Source of the DNA: Polycladomyces abyssicola
GTDB taxonomy: Bacteria; Bacillota; Bacilli; Thermoactinomycetales; JIR-001
DNA length: 64,000 nt
Reading direction: 5' to 3'
Assembly (NCBI RefSeq): GCF_018326425.1
Contig: NZ_AP024601.1
Coordinates: 1,786,001-1,850,000, forward strand
The notes below the pieces were generated by a model that did not search any database, was not told the origin of the DNA, and saw only the letters and a list, made by a program, of their open reading frames with translations. Position 1 is the first letter of the stretch, and every line of letters begins with the position of its first letter. Shown here one piece after another: positions 17,320 to 25,689 of the stretch. The position numbers and the translations under genes were made by a program.

Positions 17320-18189
17320 TTACAATGCCTCAACTAATGCCTTCACTTTTTCTTTTTGTTCTTCATCCAGCTCAACCAGCGGCAGCCGAACGTACGGTTC
17401 GCACAATCCTTTTAGCGACAGGGCATATTTAACCGGCACCGGATTGGGGGCCATGAACAGACCCTCAAACAGCGGCAGATACCGCGCATGCAGTTTGGCC
17501 GCGGTCTGCACATCACCCGCAAAATACGATTGCATCATTTTCTGCATACCGGAGCCGACCAAATGACTGGCTACACTGACGATCCCGTGGCCACCCACAG
17601 CCAACGTCGGCAAGGTGAGTGCGTCATCACCACTGTATACCGCTACCCCTTCAGGTACGCGGTCAGCCAATTTTCCGGCCTGGATGACACTGCCGCTTGC
17701 CTCCTTGAAAGCGACAATATTATCGATCTCGGCCAAGCGGGCCATGGTTTCCACAGTTAAATTTACTCCGGTGCGGCCCGGAATGTTGTACACCATCACC
17801 GGAAGGGATGTGGACTCAGCCACCGTCCGGAAATGCCGATACAGTCCTTCCTGGGACGGTTTGTTGTAGTACGGTGCCACCAACATGACACCGTCGACGC
17901 CCATTTGTTCGGCTTCTCGCGTCAATGCAACGGAAGCCGCCGTGTTGTTGCTGCCCGTACTGGCCATCACTTTGACTCTGCCGGCCGCATGTTGAACCGT
18001 ACGGCGGAAAAGCTCCAATTTCTCGTCGTGGGAGAGGGTGGGCGATTCTCCCGTCGTTCCCGCGACGACGATCGTCTCCGTTCCTGTAGCGATCAAATGA
18101 TCGATCAACGCCGACACCTTCGGCCAATCAATGGTTCCTTCCGAGGTGAACGGCGTGATCATGGCTGTCAGCAATCGACCGAATTTCAC
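17320..18189 (-). CDS. dapA: 4-hydroxy-tetrahydrodipicolinate synthase
   Basis: A 289-residue class I aldolase that condenses pyruvate with aspartate semialdehyde, the first committed step to lysine, diaminopimelate and dipicolinate. Visible features are GTTGESPTL near residue 45, the catalytic tyrosine in MVYNIPGRTG and the Schiff-base lysine in IVAFKEASGS. The GTG start at 18189 follows GGGGAGGG. Last gene of the dpaA-dpaB-asd-dapG-dapA cluster. Confidence 0.95.
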   Translation of the reverse strand: MKFGRLLTAMITPFTSEGTIDWPKVSALIDHLIATGTETIVVAGTTGESPTLSHDEKLELFRRTVQHAAGRVKVMASTGSNNTAASVALTREAEQMGVDGVMLVAPYYNKPSQEGLYRHFRTVAESTSLPVMVYNIPGRTGVNLTVETMARLAEIDNIVAFKEASGSVIQAGKLADRVPEGVAVYSGDDALTLPTLAVGGHGIVSVASHLVGSGMQKMMQSYFAGDVQTAAKLHARYLPLFEGLFMAPNPVPVKYALSLKGLCEPYVRLPLVELDEEQKEKVKALVEAL

Positions 18190-18205
18190 GATCTTCCCTC
18201 CCCGT

Positions 18206-19444
18206 TCACTCCGCCGTCTGATAGTGGATGTTGTGCAGCTCGAATTTGCGGTGCAATGCCCGAACAGCCTTCACCATATCCTCCCCGCGCACCAACACCC
18301 ACAAAGTAGTATGCGAATCGGCGGACTGCAAAATTTGAATATCTTCTTCCGTCAACGCCTCCACCATCTTGGCCATCGCACCCGGCACACCGGCGATGCC
18401 AGCTCCAACCGCAGAGACCTTGGCACAATGACGGTGCAACTCCGGTTCGAAGCCGAGGGATCGGAGAATTTCTTCGGCCCGATCCGCCAATTCATCAAAA
18501 ACGGTGTAGGCAACGCCGCTCGGATTGACGTTGATGAAATCGACGCTGATGCCGTTTTCGGCCATCGCCTTGAACACCTTGAGCTGAAAATCGTATTGCC
18601 CTTCCTTGGCTTTCACTTTGATCTGCGTGACATTGGGCACTTGTGTAATGCCGGTGATCAGACGATCCTGCACTTCCCCGGCCAGACGTGTCACTTCCGA
18701 GGTACTGGTGACAAGTGTCCCCGGATTGTCCGTCATCGTCGAGCGGACACGAATCGGTACGTTGGTCTGCATGGCGATTTCCACCGCACGGGGGTGAATC
18801 ACCTTGGCTCCCTGGAACGCCAGATTGCACATTTCCGTATAGGTGACGGTTTCCAACGGAACCGCATCTTCCACGATCCGCGGATCAGCCGTCATGATTC
18901 CGTCCACGTCGGTGAAGATATCCACCATTTCCGCTCCCAGTGCAACACCCAGGGCGGTGGCCGTCGTATCGCTCCCGCCGCGTCCTAGCGTGGTGATTTC
19001 ACCGTCTGTGGTTTTTCCTTGAAAACCGGCGACGATGACCACTTTCCCCTTCTTCAGTTCTTGGTGGATACGGCTGGGATTGATCGTGATGATTTGTGCG
19101 TTGTTATGTTGATGATTGGTAATGATTCCTGCTTGCCCACCGGTCAGTACTGTATTATCGATCCCTTCCCGGTGCAACATGCTCGACAAAGTGGTTGCGG
19201 AGATGATTTCTCCGCAACTCAGCAATAAATCGCGTTCTCTCGGTTGGAGAGAACGCCCGTTTTGGTTGATCAGATCCAACAAGGTGTCGGTCGCGTAGGG
19301 ATCCCCCTTGCGTCCCATCGCCGACACGACCACGACCAGTTGATATCCTTCGTTTAACCCGTTTCGAATATGGTGAATCACCCGTTGGCGCAACTCATAG
19401 GTGGCCAACGAAGTGCCGCCAAACTTTTGTACTAAAATCTTCAT
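18206..19444 (-). CDS. dapG: Aspartate kinase (DapG type)
   Basis: A 412-residue aspartokinase phosphorylating aspartate at the entry of the lysine/DAP/methionine pathway. The KFGGTSL motif opens the kinase domain, GRGGSDTTA lies near residue 155 and the C-terminal third contains the two ACT repeats used for feedback control. Position beside asd and dapA points to DapG, the isozyme that in B. subtilis responds to diaminopimelate; effector specificity here is inferred. Confidence 0.92.
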   Translation of the reverse strand: MKILVQKFGGTSLATYELRQRVIHHIRNGLNEGYQLVVVVSAMGRKGDPYATDTLLDLINQNGRSLQPRERDLLLSCGEIISATTLSSMLHREGIDNTVLTGGQAGIITNHQHNNAQIITINPSRIHQELKKGKVVIVAGFQGKTTDGEITTLGRGGSDTTATALGVALGAEMVDIFTDVDGIMTADPRIVEDAVPLETVTYTEMCNLAFQGAKVIHPRAVEIAMQTNVPIRVRSTMTDNPGTLVTSTSEVTRLAGEVQDRLITGITQVPNVTQIKVKAKEGQYDFQLKVFKAMAENGISVDFINVNPSGVAYTVFDELADRAEEILRSLGFEPELHRHCAKVSAVGAGIAGVPGAMAKMVEALTEEDIQILQSADSHTTLWVLVRGEDMVKAVRALHRKFELHNIHYQTAE

Positions 19445-19459
19445 GGACCGATCCCTTCT

Positions 19460-20497
19460 TCATGCCTTGAATGAGATCCATTTTTCCGCGATCTGTACTG
19501 CGTTGGTTGCCGCGCCCTTCAACAAGTTGTCCGCCACAACCCACAGGTTGAGCCCGCGGGGATTGGTCAAATCCCGACGAATACGGCCGACAAACACTTC
19601 CGTGCGACCCGCCACGTTGGCCGGCATCGGATAGATCTGTTGGAAAATGTCGTCTTGGACAATCACACCCGGTGCGTTCTGTAACAGCTCCCGCACTTCG
19701 TCCAGATCGTAATCGGATTTCAACTCTACGTAGACAGATTCACTATGGCCACTCAATACCGGCACGCGCACGCATGTGGCGGATACCCCGATCGTCTCAT
19801 CCCCGAAAATCTTGCGGGTTTCGTTGACCATTTTCATTTCCTCAAACGTGTACCCGTTCTCCTGCGCCACGTCGCATTGCGGAATCACGTTGAACGCAAT
19901 CGGATAATGCTTATCCAATTTGGCGACCGGCATCACGTTCAGCGGCATGTCGTCCCCGTTCATATAAGCGCGCGTTTGTGCCTCCAGCTCAGCCATCGCT
20001 TTGGCACCGGAGCCGGAAACGGCTTGATAGGTGGAAACGATGATCCGTTCGATTCCGTAACGGTCGTACAACGGCTTCAGCGCCACCACCATCTGTATCG
20101 TGGAACAGTTCGGGTTGGCAATAATCCCTTTGTGTTTTTTGATTTCTTCCGGGTTGACTTCCGGCACCACCAACGGTACATCCGGCTCCATGCGGAAGGC
20201 GCTCGAATTGTCCACCACCACTGCCCCGCGCTTGGCCGCCTCAGGTGCCAATTCTTTGCTGACACCGCCGCCTGCGCTGAACAAAGCAATATCCACTCCT
20301 TCAAACGCTTCCGGAGTGGCTTCCTGAACGACGATCTCCTGACCGCGGAAACGAACGGTGGTCCCGGCCGACCGCGCGGATGCCAACGGTTTCAGTTCCC
20401 CGACCGGAAAGTTTCTCTCCTCCAGGGTTTTAATCATTTGTTCTCCAACCGCACCCGTTGCGCCGACCACGGCCACCGTATACGTTTGTGCGGACAT
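19460..20497 (-). CDS. asd: Aspartate-semialdehyde dehydrogenase
   Basis: A 345-residue NADPH-dependent reductase giving aspartate semialdehyde. The nucleotide-binding GATGAVGEQ opens the protein, the active-site cysteine is in ANPNCST, and the catalytic histidine is in LSGHSESVYVEL. The ATG at 20497 has GGGGAGG 8 nt upstream; the ATG two codons earlier overlaps that site. Sits between dpaB and dapG as in Bacillus. Confidence 0.94.
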   Translation of the reverse strand: MSAQTYTVAVVGATGAVGEQMIKTLEERNFPVGELKPLASARSAGTTVRFRGQEIVVQEATPEAFEGVDIALFSAGGGVSKELAPEAAKRGAVVVDNSSAFRMEPDVPLVVPEVNPEEIKKHKGIIANPNCSTIQMVVALKPLYDRYGIERIIVSTYQAVSGSGAKAMAELEAQTRAYMNGDDMPLNVMPVAKLDKHYPIAFNVIPQCDVAQENGYTFEEMKMVNETRKIFGDETIGVSATCVRVPVLSGHSESVYVELKSDYDLDEVRELLQNAPGVIVQDDIFQQIYPMPANVAGRTEVFVGRIRRDLTNPRGLNLWVVADNLLKGAATNAVQIAEKWISFKA

Positions 20498-20616
20498 CGG
20501 CATCTCCTCCCCTGTTTCCTGTTTCGCCTCGATGCGGTTCCACAAGCAGCGAACCCTTGTATATGCTGGCGTCGCAAACCAGAAACATTCGTTTGCTTCA
20601 CAAGCCTCTTGTACTA

Positions 20617-21219
20617 TTATGAAGTCAAGTAGCGATACTTTTCAACTATTAAGGGTTGTAATTGCCGACCCTGAATCGCGGCTGCGCAGGTTTCGGGGAT
20701 CAGCTCCATTCGGGCCACCATCGAGTTGGGTTTTTTTTCAGGTGCGTCCTGTCCGAATGGGACGAAATATATATTTTTGGCAGCCAACAACTTTGCCAAG
20801 TTGGCGGCATTCAAGCCCAACGCATCATTGGTGGAGATGGCGATCACCACGGGGCGTTGATTGCGCATCTGGGCTTTGGCCGCCATCAAAACGGGGCCAT
20901 CCGTCAATGCATTGGCCAATCTCGCCAGCGAGTTGCCCGTACAGGGTGCGATGACGAGACAATCCAAGATTTTCTTCGGCCCGATCGGCTCCGCTTCCGG
21001 TACGGTGGATATGATCGGTTCCGGCGTGATCTCCTTGATCTGATGCAACCATTCCTCCGCTGTTCCGAACCGGCTATCCACCGTAGCCACCGTATGGGAG
21101 ATGATCGGGATGACACGCGCCCCCAGTTGGACGAGTCGTCTCATCTGTGGCAACACTTCGTCATGGGTGCAGTGAGAACCGGTCAACGCAAATCCAATCG
21201 TTGTATCGTGCAGGTTCAT
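20617..21219 (-). CDS. dpaB: Dipicolinate synthase subunit B
   Basis: A 200-residue flavoprotein-fold subunit (SpoVFB). The APCTGNSLARLANALTDG segment matches the phosphate/flavin loop of this family. With DpaA it oxidises dihydrodipicolinate to dipicolinic acid in the mother cell for export into the spore core. Its ATG overlaps the dpaA stop by 4 nt (ATGA), so the subunits are translationally coupled. Its presence strongly supports endospore formation. Confidence 0.92.
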   Translation of the reverse strand: MNLHDTTIGFALTGSHCTHDEVLPQMRRLVQLGARVIPIISHTVATVDSRFGTAEEWLHQIKEITPEPIISTVPEAEPIGPKKILDCLVIAPCTGNSLARLANALTDGPVLMAAKAQMRNQRPVVIAISTNDALGLNAANLAKLLAAKNIYFVPFGQDAPEKKPNSMVARMELIPETCAAAIQGRQLQPLIVEKYRYLTS

Positions 21220-22115
21220 ATTTCCACCTCTTCCGTCCCTATGTCCTCCATCATCAGTCGGGTCATTGTTCGCGCCAGTATCCGCCCTGCCGTCTTGGGC
21301 GCCACGATGCCGGGAAGACTGGGTGCCAGCATTGCTTTGATTCCCCTCTTATCCGCGTACCCGAAATCAACGCCGCCGGGTTTGGACGCCAGGTCGATGA
21401 TGACGGCGTGATGCGGCATCCGCGCAATCACTTGCGCCGTCACGACCAAGGAGGGAATGGTATTAAACAATAAGTCCACATCATGCACCTGCCGCGCCAA
21501 ATCATATAAGTAAAAAGGCTGCAATCCCATCTCTGTTGCACGGGCCACATGCTCCGACCGTCGAACACCCACCCGAGTGTTCGCACCAAGCGCGCTCAAC
21601 GTTCGTGCCAGCGTCAACCCGACGCGTCCCAGCCCCAACACCATTGACTTGGAACCGTGAATAGTGAAGTCGGTGTTTTGGATGGCCATCATCAGTGCAC
21701 CTTCCACTGTCGGAATAGAGTTGTAGATGGCCACATCGTCCCGGTTCAGCAGTTCGATCAAACGGATCCCATGAGCCGCACAGAGATTCTGCAGGTACGG
21801 TTTGGCCATGCCGGCGTAGATGATAGCGTTACGGTGCAGGGATTGTATGTGCTCTTCCGTCAGGACCAATTTTTTGGAGGTGAAAACACTGTCCACCTGT
21901 CCGTGCTCATCCGTTCCCACAATCGGCAATACCAATATGTCCACCGTTTCCAGCAATTCATGGGTCAACTCGCGGTGGTTCGCTTCACTAAACGGCTTTT
22001 GCAGGTTGTCGAACCCGATCAAACTCACTGTGGCATTCAGTTCAATACAACTTTTGATCACTTCCAACTGACGGGCATCCCCGCCGAGGAACGCGACATG
22101 TTTCCCTGTCAGCAT
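21216..22115 (-). CDS. dpaA: Dipicolinate synthase subunit A
   Basis: A 299-residue NAD(P)-binding subunit (SpoVFA) of dipicolinate synthase. It opens MLTGKHVAFLGGDARQLEV, which is diagnostic for the family, and the Rossmann GLGRVGLTLA lies near residue 160. The ATG at 22115 has AAAGGGG 9 nt upstream; the long in-frame extension to 22253 is unsupported. Expression is expected in the mother cell (sigma-K in Bacillus), but I cannot confidently point to that promoter. Confidence 0.92.
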   Translation of the reverse strand: MLTGKHVAFLGGDARQLEVIKSCIELNATVSLIGFDNLQKPFSEANHRELTHELLETVDILVLPIVGTDEHGQVDSVFTSKKLVLTEEHIQSLHRNAIIYAGMAKPYLQNLCAAHGIRLIELLNRDDVAIYNSIPTVEGALMMAIQNTDFTIHGSKSMVLGLGRVGLTLARTLSALGANTRVGVRRSEHVARATEMGLQPFYLYDLARQVHDVDLLFNTIPSLVVTAQVIARMPHHAVIIDLASKPGGVDFGYADKRGIKAMLAPSLPGIVAPKTAGRILARTMTRLMMEDIGTEEVEI

Positions 22116-22225
22116 CCTCCAAGACCCCTTTCCCTTGGAGCGTTCACGAGACGTCCCCAGACGAACCCTTCCAATAGGAAATCGCCGCTGTATGATGCCA
22201 TCATATGACAGGGTAAATGAATCGG

Positions 22226-22495
22226 TTACCGCCCTCTCTCGCCGGGATACCAACTGTTTCGTTCCCCAACGGAATCGACGATCACCATATCCGGCCCGAT
22301 CTTACGAATCCTGCTCCAGGAAATGGTCAACATGTCCTGCCTTCGTTGAAACCACGAATGACCCACCGGAAACAGCAGTGATCCGATTTCTCCGGTCTGC
22401 GGGTCGATGAGCAGATCCGCCCGCCCCAATTCACCCAACCGTTGCCCGTTTTGCAAATCGATCAGCTCTTTTCCCGCCAGCTCGCTCCATCGCAT
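22226..22495 (-). CDS. ymxH: YlmC/YmxH-family PRC-barrel sporulation protein
   Basis: An 89-residue protein beginning MRWSELAGKELIDLQNG, matching the YlmC/YmxH family with a PRC-barrel-like beta domain. The B. subtilis counterpart lies between mlpA and dpaA (spoVFA), as here. Molecular function unknown. Confidence 0.88.
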   Translation of the reverse strand: MRWSELAGKELIDLQNGQRLGELGRADLLIDPQTGEIGSLLFPVGHSWFQRRQDMLTISWSRIRKIGPDMVIVDSVGERNSWYPGERGR

Positions 22496-22554
22496 CGCAC
22501 TTCCTCCTTTTTCTTCATTCTGTTAACAGTGTATCGCCTCGTCCGAGCGGGTAT

Positions 22555-22580
22555 GAAAAAAGCACCCTTTTCAGGGTGCC
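22555..22580 (-). terminator. Terminator of the Spo0E-like gene
   Basis: GCACCCT/AGGGTGC stem with a 4-nt loop and a six-T run on the minus strand, 6 nt past the stop of the Spo0E-like gene. Confidence 0.9.
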
Positions 22581-22585
22581 TTCTC

Positions 22586-22759
22586 TCACATTTGTTTCTT
22601 CTTTTCCTTGTAGTACTCAACAATCAGTGCGTCCAGTTTCTTGCTGATGGGCAGTAGGGTCGCTTCAGACAAATGCCGCGGATCGGTATCCGTTTGGTAC
22701 AATTCCCCCCGCAACCGCTCCATTTCCTGTTCCAACACGGTCAAACGCGTCGGTTCCAT
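22586..22759 (-). CDS. Spo0E-like aspartyl phosphatase (57 residues)
   Basis: A short gene encoding 57 residues, MEPTRLTVLEQEMERLR... ending KEKKKQM. The stretch SKKLDALIVEYY fits the Spo0E signature SxxLDxLIxxY that inserts into Spo0A~P to dephosphorylate it. Two predicted helices match the fold. GGGGGG lies 7 nt before the ATG and a strong terminator follows immediately, so the gene is complete. It sits between dut and ymxH. By family it should delay sporulation by removing phosphate from Spo0A; a different response regulator target is possible. Confidence 0.8.
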   Translation of the reverse strand: MEPTRLTVLEQEMERLRGELYQTDTDPRHLSEATLLPISKKLDALIVEYYKEKKKQM

Positions 22760-22782
22760 CGTTTGTCCCCCCGCATTTTTCT

Positions 22783-23226
22783 TCAGATTCCGGTATGGCC
22801 GAAACCACCGCTGCCCCGGACGGTTTCGCTTAACTCCCTCGTCGGCATCAACCGAACTTGCGGCACTTGCTGAAAGACCAGCTGGGCAATCCGGTCACCG
22901 CGTTCAATGGTGAAGATTTCTTCCCCCAGGTTGATCAAGATGATTCTCAGCTCTCCCCGGTAATCGGCGTCGATCGTCCCCGGAGCATTCAGCACCGTGA
23001 TTCCTTTTTTGAATGCCAAGCCGCTGCGTGGCCGAACCTGTGCCTCCAACCCGGGCGGCATTTCCAACGCAATCCCGGTAGGAATCAGTTTCCACTTCCC
23101 CGGCTCAATCAACAGCGGTTCCGTTACCGCCGCCCTGAGGTCGAAACCGCTGGCTTGTTCCGACATTTTTTCCGGCAGCGGCAAATCTTCGCAACCGGGA
23201 AGTTGGCGGATTCGCACTTCAAACAA
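22783..23226 (-). CDS. dut: dUTP diphosphatase
   Basis: A 147-residue trimeric dUTPase with all five motifs in order: GFDLRAA, RPRSGLA, GTIDADYRGEL, GDRIAQLVF and RGSGGFGHTG. It hydrolyses dUTP to dUMP. The TTG at 23226 is chosen because GGGAGGG lies 6 nt upstream; it would overlap the end of mlpA by 8 nt. A GTG at 23217 or the ATG at 23241 are less well placed. Followed by the Spo0E-like gene. Confidence 0.9.
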   Translation of the reverse strand: MFEVRIRQLPGCEDLPLPEKMSEQASGFDLRAAVTEPLLIEPGKWKLIPTGIALEMPPGLEAQVRPRSGLAFKKGITVLNAPGTIDADYRGELRIILINLGEEIFTIERGDRIAQLVFQQVPQVRLMPTRELSETVRGSGGFGHTGI

Positions 23227-24472
23227 GTCGATCCCTCCCATACGATGCGGGAATGTTTCCGGACGGGGAAATCAGGGCCATCGACAGCGGCTGAGAGAAA
23301 ATCTCGCGGGCAATGGTGCGGACGTCCTCCAAGGTGATATCTTCCACGCGCGCCACCATCTCATCTAATGTAAGATGCCGACCGAGAAGCAACTCATTTT
23401 TACCCAACCGGCTCATCCGGTTGCTGGTGCTCTCCAGACCCAACATCATGCTTCCCTTCATCTGTTCCTTGGCCTTTTTCAACTCCGATTCTGTCACACC
23501 GTTTTCCCGAACATCCTCCAGTATACGAAGAATCAGATCGGTCACTTCTTCTTCCTGCCCGTGGGCCGTTCCCGCATATACAGCGAACAAGCCGCAATCG
23601 CGATACGCGGAATGATATGAGTAAACCGAATAGGCCAGCCCGCGCTCTTCCCGTATTTCCTGGAATAGCCGGGAGCTCATGTTGCCCCCGAGGATATTGT
23701 TGAGAAGGATAAAAGGATAAATGCGCTCATCAGCCAATGAGACACCGGGCAATCCCAAACAGAGATGGGTTTGTTCCGTCTGTTTTTGCCGGGTGATCAC
23801 CTCATGAGAAAACGAGGGTGTCTGTTTCACTTCCACCGGCTGTTCACTTGTAAACGACGCAAAATAAGATTCCACCAATGACATGAAATCATCCGGCAGA
23901 TGTCCTGCAAGGGCGATAACCAAATTGTCCGGCCGATAGTAACGATCACGATAGGACAACAGACGTCCGCGATCAAAAGAACGAACGTTGCTTTCACTGC
24001 CCAGAATGGGATAACCCAGCGGATGGTTTTTCAGAGCAACCGATGACAAAAGATCATGGATCAGATCATCCGGGGTGTCCTCCACCATCCGAATCTCTTC
24101 GACGATCACCTTTTGTTCTTTGGCGATTTCCCCTTCGGCAAACGTTGATTCAAAAAACATATCAGCCAAAATATCCAACGCGATCGGAAAATGCTGATCC
24201 AACACTTTGGCGTAATAGCACGTCATCTCCTTGGATGTAAAGGCATTCACCTGTCCGCCGATCTCATCAAACGCCTCGGCCAATTGACGCGCTGTCCGTT
24301 TCCGGGTTCCCTTAAACAGCATGTGCTCGATAAAGTGGGATATTCCGTTATCTTCTTCGGATTCGTGACGGGAACCGGCGCCGACCCACAACCCCAACGC
24401 CACAGAACGTACGTACGGAATTTGTTCGGCCACGACACGAACCCCGTTGGGCAATGTATGTTGAACGATCAC
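23219..24472 (-). CDS. mlpA: M16 zinc protease MlpA/YmxG
   Basis: A 417-residue processing-peptidase-like M16 protease. HFIEH, near residue 49, is the inverted zinc motif, and VIVEEIRMVED supplies the third ligand. The order between ylxY and ymxH matches B. subtilis mlpA (ymxG), reported to affect extracellular protease and peptide regulation; physiological substrate here is unknown. The start is GTG at 24472, 6 nt after AAGGGGG. Confidence 0.9.
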   Translation of the reverse strand: MIVQHTLPNGVRVVAEQIPYVRSVALGLWVGAGSRHESEEDNGISHFIEHMLFKGTRKRTARQLAEAFDEIGGQVNAFTSKEMTCYYAKVLDQHFPIALDILADMFFESTFAEGEIAKEQKVIVEEIRMVEDTPDDLIHDLLSSVALKNHPLGYPILGSESNVRSFDRGRLLSYRDRYYRPDNLVIALAGHLPDDFMSLVESYFASFTSEQPVEVKQTPSFSHEVITRQKQTEQTHLCLGLPGVSLADERIYPFILLNNILGGNMSSRLFQEIREERGLAYSVYSYHSAYRDCGLFAVYAGTAHGQEEEVTDLILRILEDVRENGVTESELKKAKEQMKGSMMLGLESTSNRMSRLGKNELLLGRHLTLDEMVARVEDITLEDVRTIAREIFSQPLSMALISPSGNIPASYGRDRLV

Positions 24473-24549
24473 GTTGATCCCCCTTATGGACTGCATCTGC
24501 TGTTGATTGGAAGAAAACGTCTTTTGGAGAGAGAAGTATCCCTACTATA

Positions 24550-25530
24550 TCAAAACGGTGGAGCGGGCTCAACCGATTCCACCCTGCTGGAAGACAAAAC
24601 TTCACTGACTGTTCCCAGTTTTATTCCATTATGCTTCATTACGCTTATGATTTGAGGCAGTGCTGTAACGGTTCGGTCGGTGGGATGCATCAGCACCAGC
24701 ACACCGTTGGAGGCCCCCGCCTTCACACGCGCCGTCATCCATTCGGGTGTGGAAGTGGGACGCCAATCTACCGTGTCCACCGTCCACAACACCGTTTTCA
24801 TATGCAAGCGAGCGGCTTCTTCCACGACCGCCTGATTGTAATCGCCGGCGGGCGGTGCGAACCATTGCGACCGAACCCCCAACGTCTGACGGATCAACTG
24901 CTCCGTCTTTTTCATCTCGAATCGCATCCGCTCCCGCGAGAGACGGCTCATCATCGGATGAGAATAGGCATGATTCCCGATCTCATGTCCGGCCTCCTTC
25001 AACCGTTTTGCATTGGACGGATGACGTTTCAACCACGATCCATCAAGGAAAAACGTCGCCTTGACCCGCTCTTTCCGAAGGATATTCAACATGGCGGGCA
25101 GATGTTCCGTCCCCCATGCCACATTGATCATCAACGCGGCCATGGGCTTTCGTTCATTGCCGCGATAGATCGGGTGGGGCCCCAGATCGTCCAGCGTCAC
25201 TCGGGCGGGCACAACCCGGTAGATCCACTGTTTCGGCTCCGTCCATCCTTTACGCTTGGCCAAACGGTAGGTGGCTTCCACATCCACTTGAAGCCCGTCA
25301 TAGCCCGGAATGGCTTTCCATACCCGATCGATCCGGGCATCGATCGGCGATTCCCCCCGTTTTTGCGCTTCCTGCCGGATCCGGGCATACAGGTCGTCGA
25401 AACTCCAAACCGGCTCGGCCTTTTCCTTGATCTGGCTCACATAAGAATCCACGGGTTCCGCTGAAACCAACCCCCACAACACCGGCAGACAGATCAACAA
25501 AAAAGCTCCTTTGGCCGTCCATCGCCTCAC
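24550..25530 (-). CDS. ylxY: Polysaccharide-deacetylase-like protein YlxY
   Basis: A 326-residue exported protein with an N-terminal signal/anchor (GAFLLICLPVLWGLVSA) and a C-terminal NodB domain. The TFFLDGSW, NHAYSHPMM and VDTVDWRPT segments mark the deacetylase core, but the catalytic TFDDG motif is replaced by NVAWGTE, so the usual aspartates are missing. YlxY proteins share this, suggesting non-canonical or no deacetylase activity. The GTG at 25530 follows GGGAGGTG. It lies between pnp and mlpA as in B. subtilis, where it is a sporulation-associated gene. Confidence 0.85.
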   Translation of the reverse strand: MRRWTAKGAFLLICLPVLWGLVSAEPVDSYVSQIKEKAEPVWSFDDLYARIRQEAQKRGESPIDARIDRVWKAIPGYDGLQVDVEATYRLAKRKGWTEPKQWIYRVVPARVTLDDLGPHPIYRGNERKPMAALMINVAWGTEHLPAMLNILRKERVKATFFLDGSWLKRHPSNAKRLKEAGHEIGNHAYSHPMMSRLSRERMRFEMKKTEQLIRQTLGVRSQWFAPPAGDYNQAVVEEAARLHMKTVLWTVDTVDWRPTSTPEWMTARVKAGASNGVLVLMHPTDRTVTALPQIISVMKHNGIKLGTVSEVLSSSRVESVEPAPPF

Positions 25531-25609
25531 CGTTAGCCACCTCCCATCCGGGCTGGTACTAACGTATGCAGGCGATCCGTTCCCTATGCGGAGCTTGTAC
25601 TCGAACAAA

Positions 25610-25646
25610 TAAAAAAGAGGCAGATCGGCTCTGACTCTTTTTTGAA
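25610..25646 (-). terminator. Second pnp terminator
   Basis: AAAAAAGAG with CTCTTTTTT and an inner CAGA/TCTG extension, ending in TTTTTTATTTG on the minus strand. It separates pnp from ylxY. Confidence 0.75.
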
Positions 25647-25648
25647 AA

Positions 25649-25685
25649 ATTCCGGGTCCGCCCCGTCGGGCGGGGAAACGGGACC
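25649..25685 (-). terminator. First pnp terminator
   Basis: A GC-rich hairpin (CCCCGCCC with its complement inside GGGTCC/GGGACCC) just after the pnp stop, followed by ATTTTTC on the minus strand. Confidence 0.75.
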
Positions 25686-25689
25686 CTGT

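Noticed and set aside
17041-19444. Lysine riboswitch controlling dapG or dapA
   Set aside because: The dapG upstream gap is only a few nt and the dapA region contains no recognisable lysine-riboswitch core.
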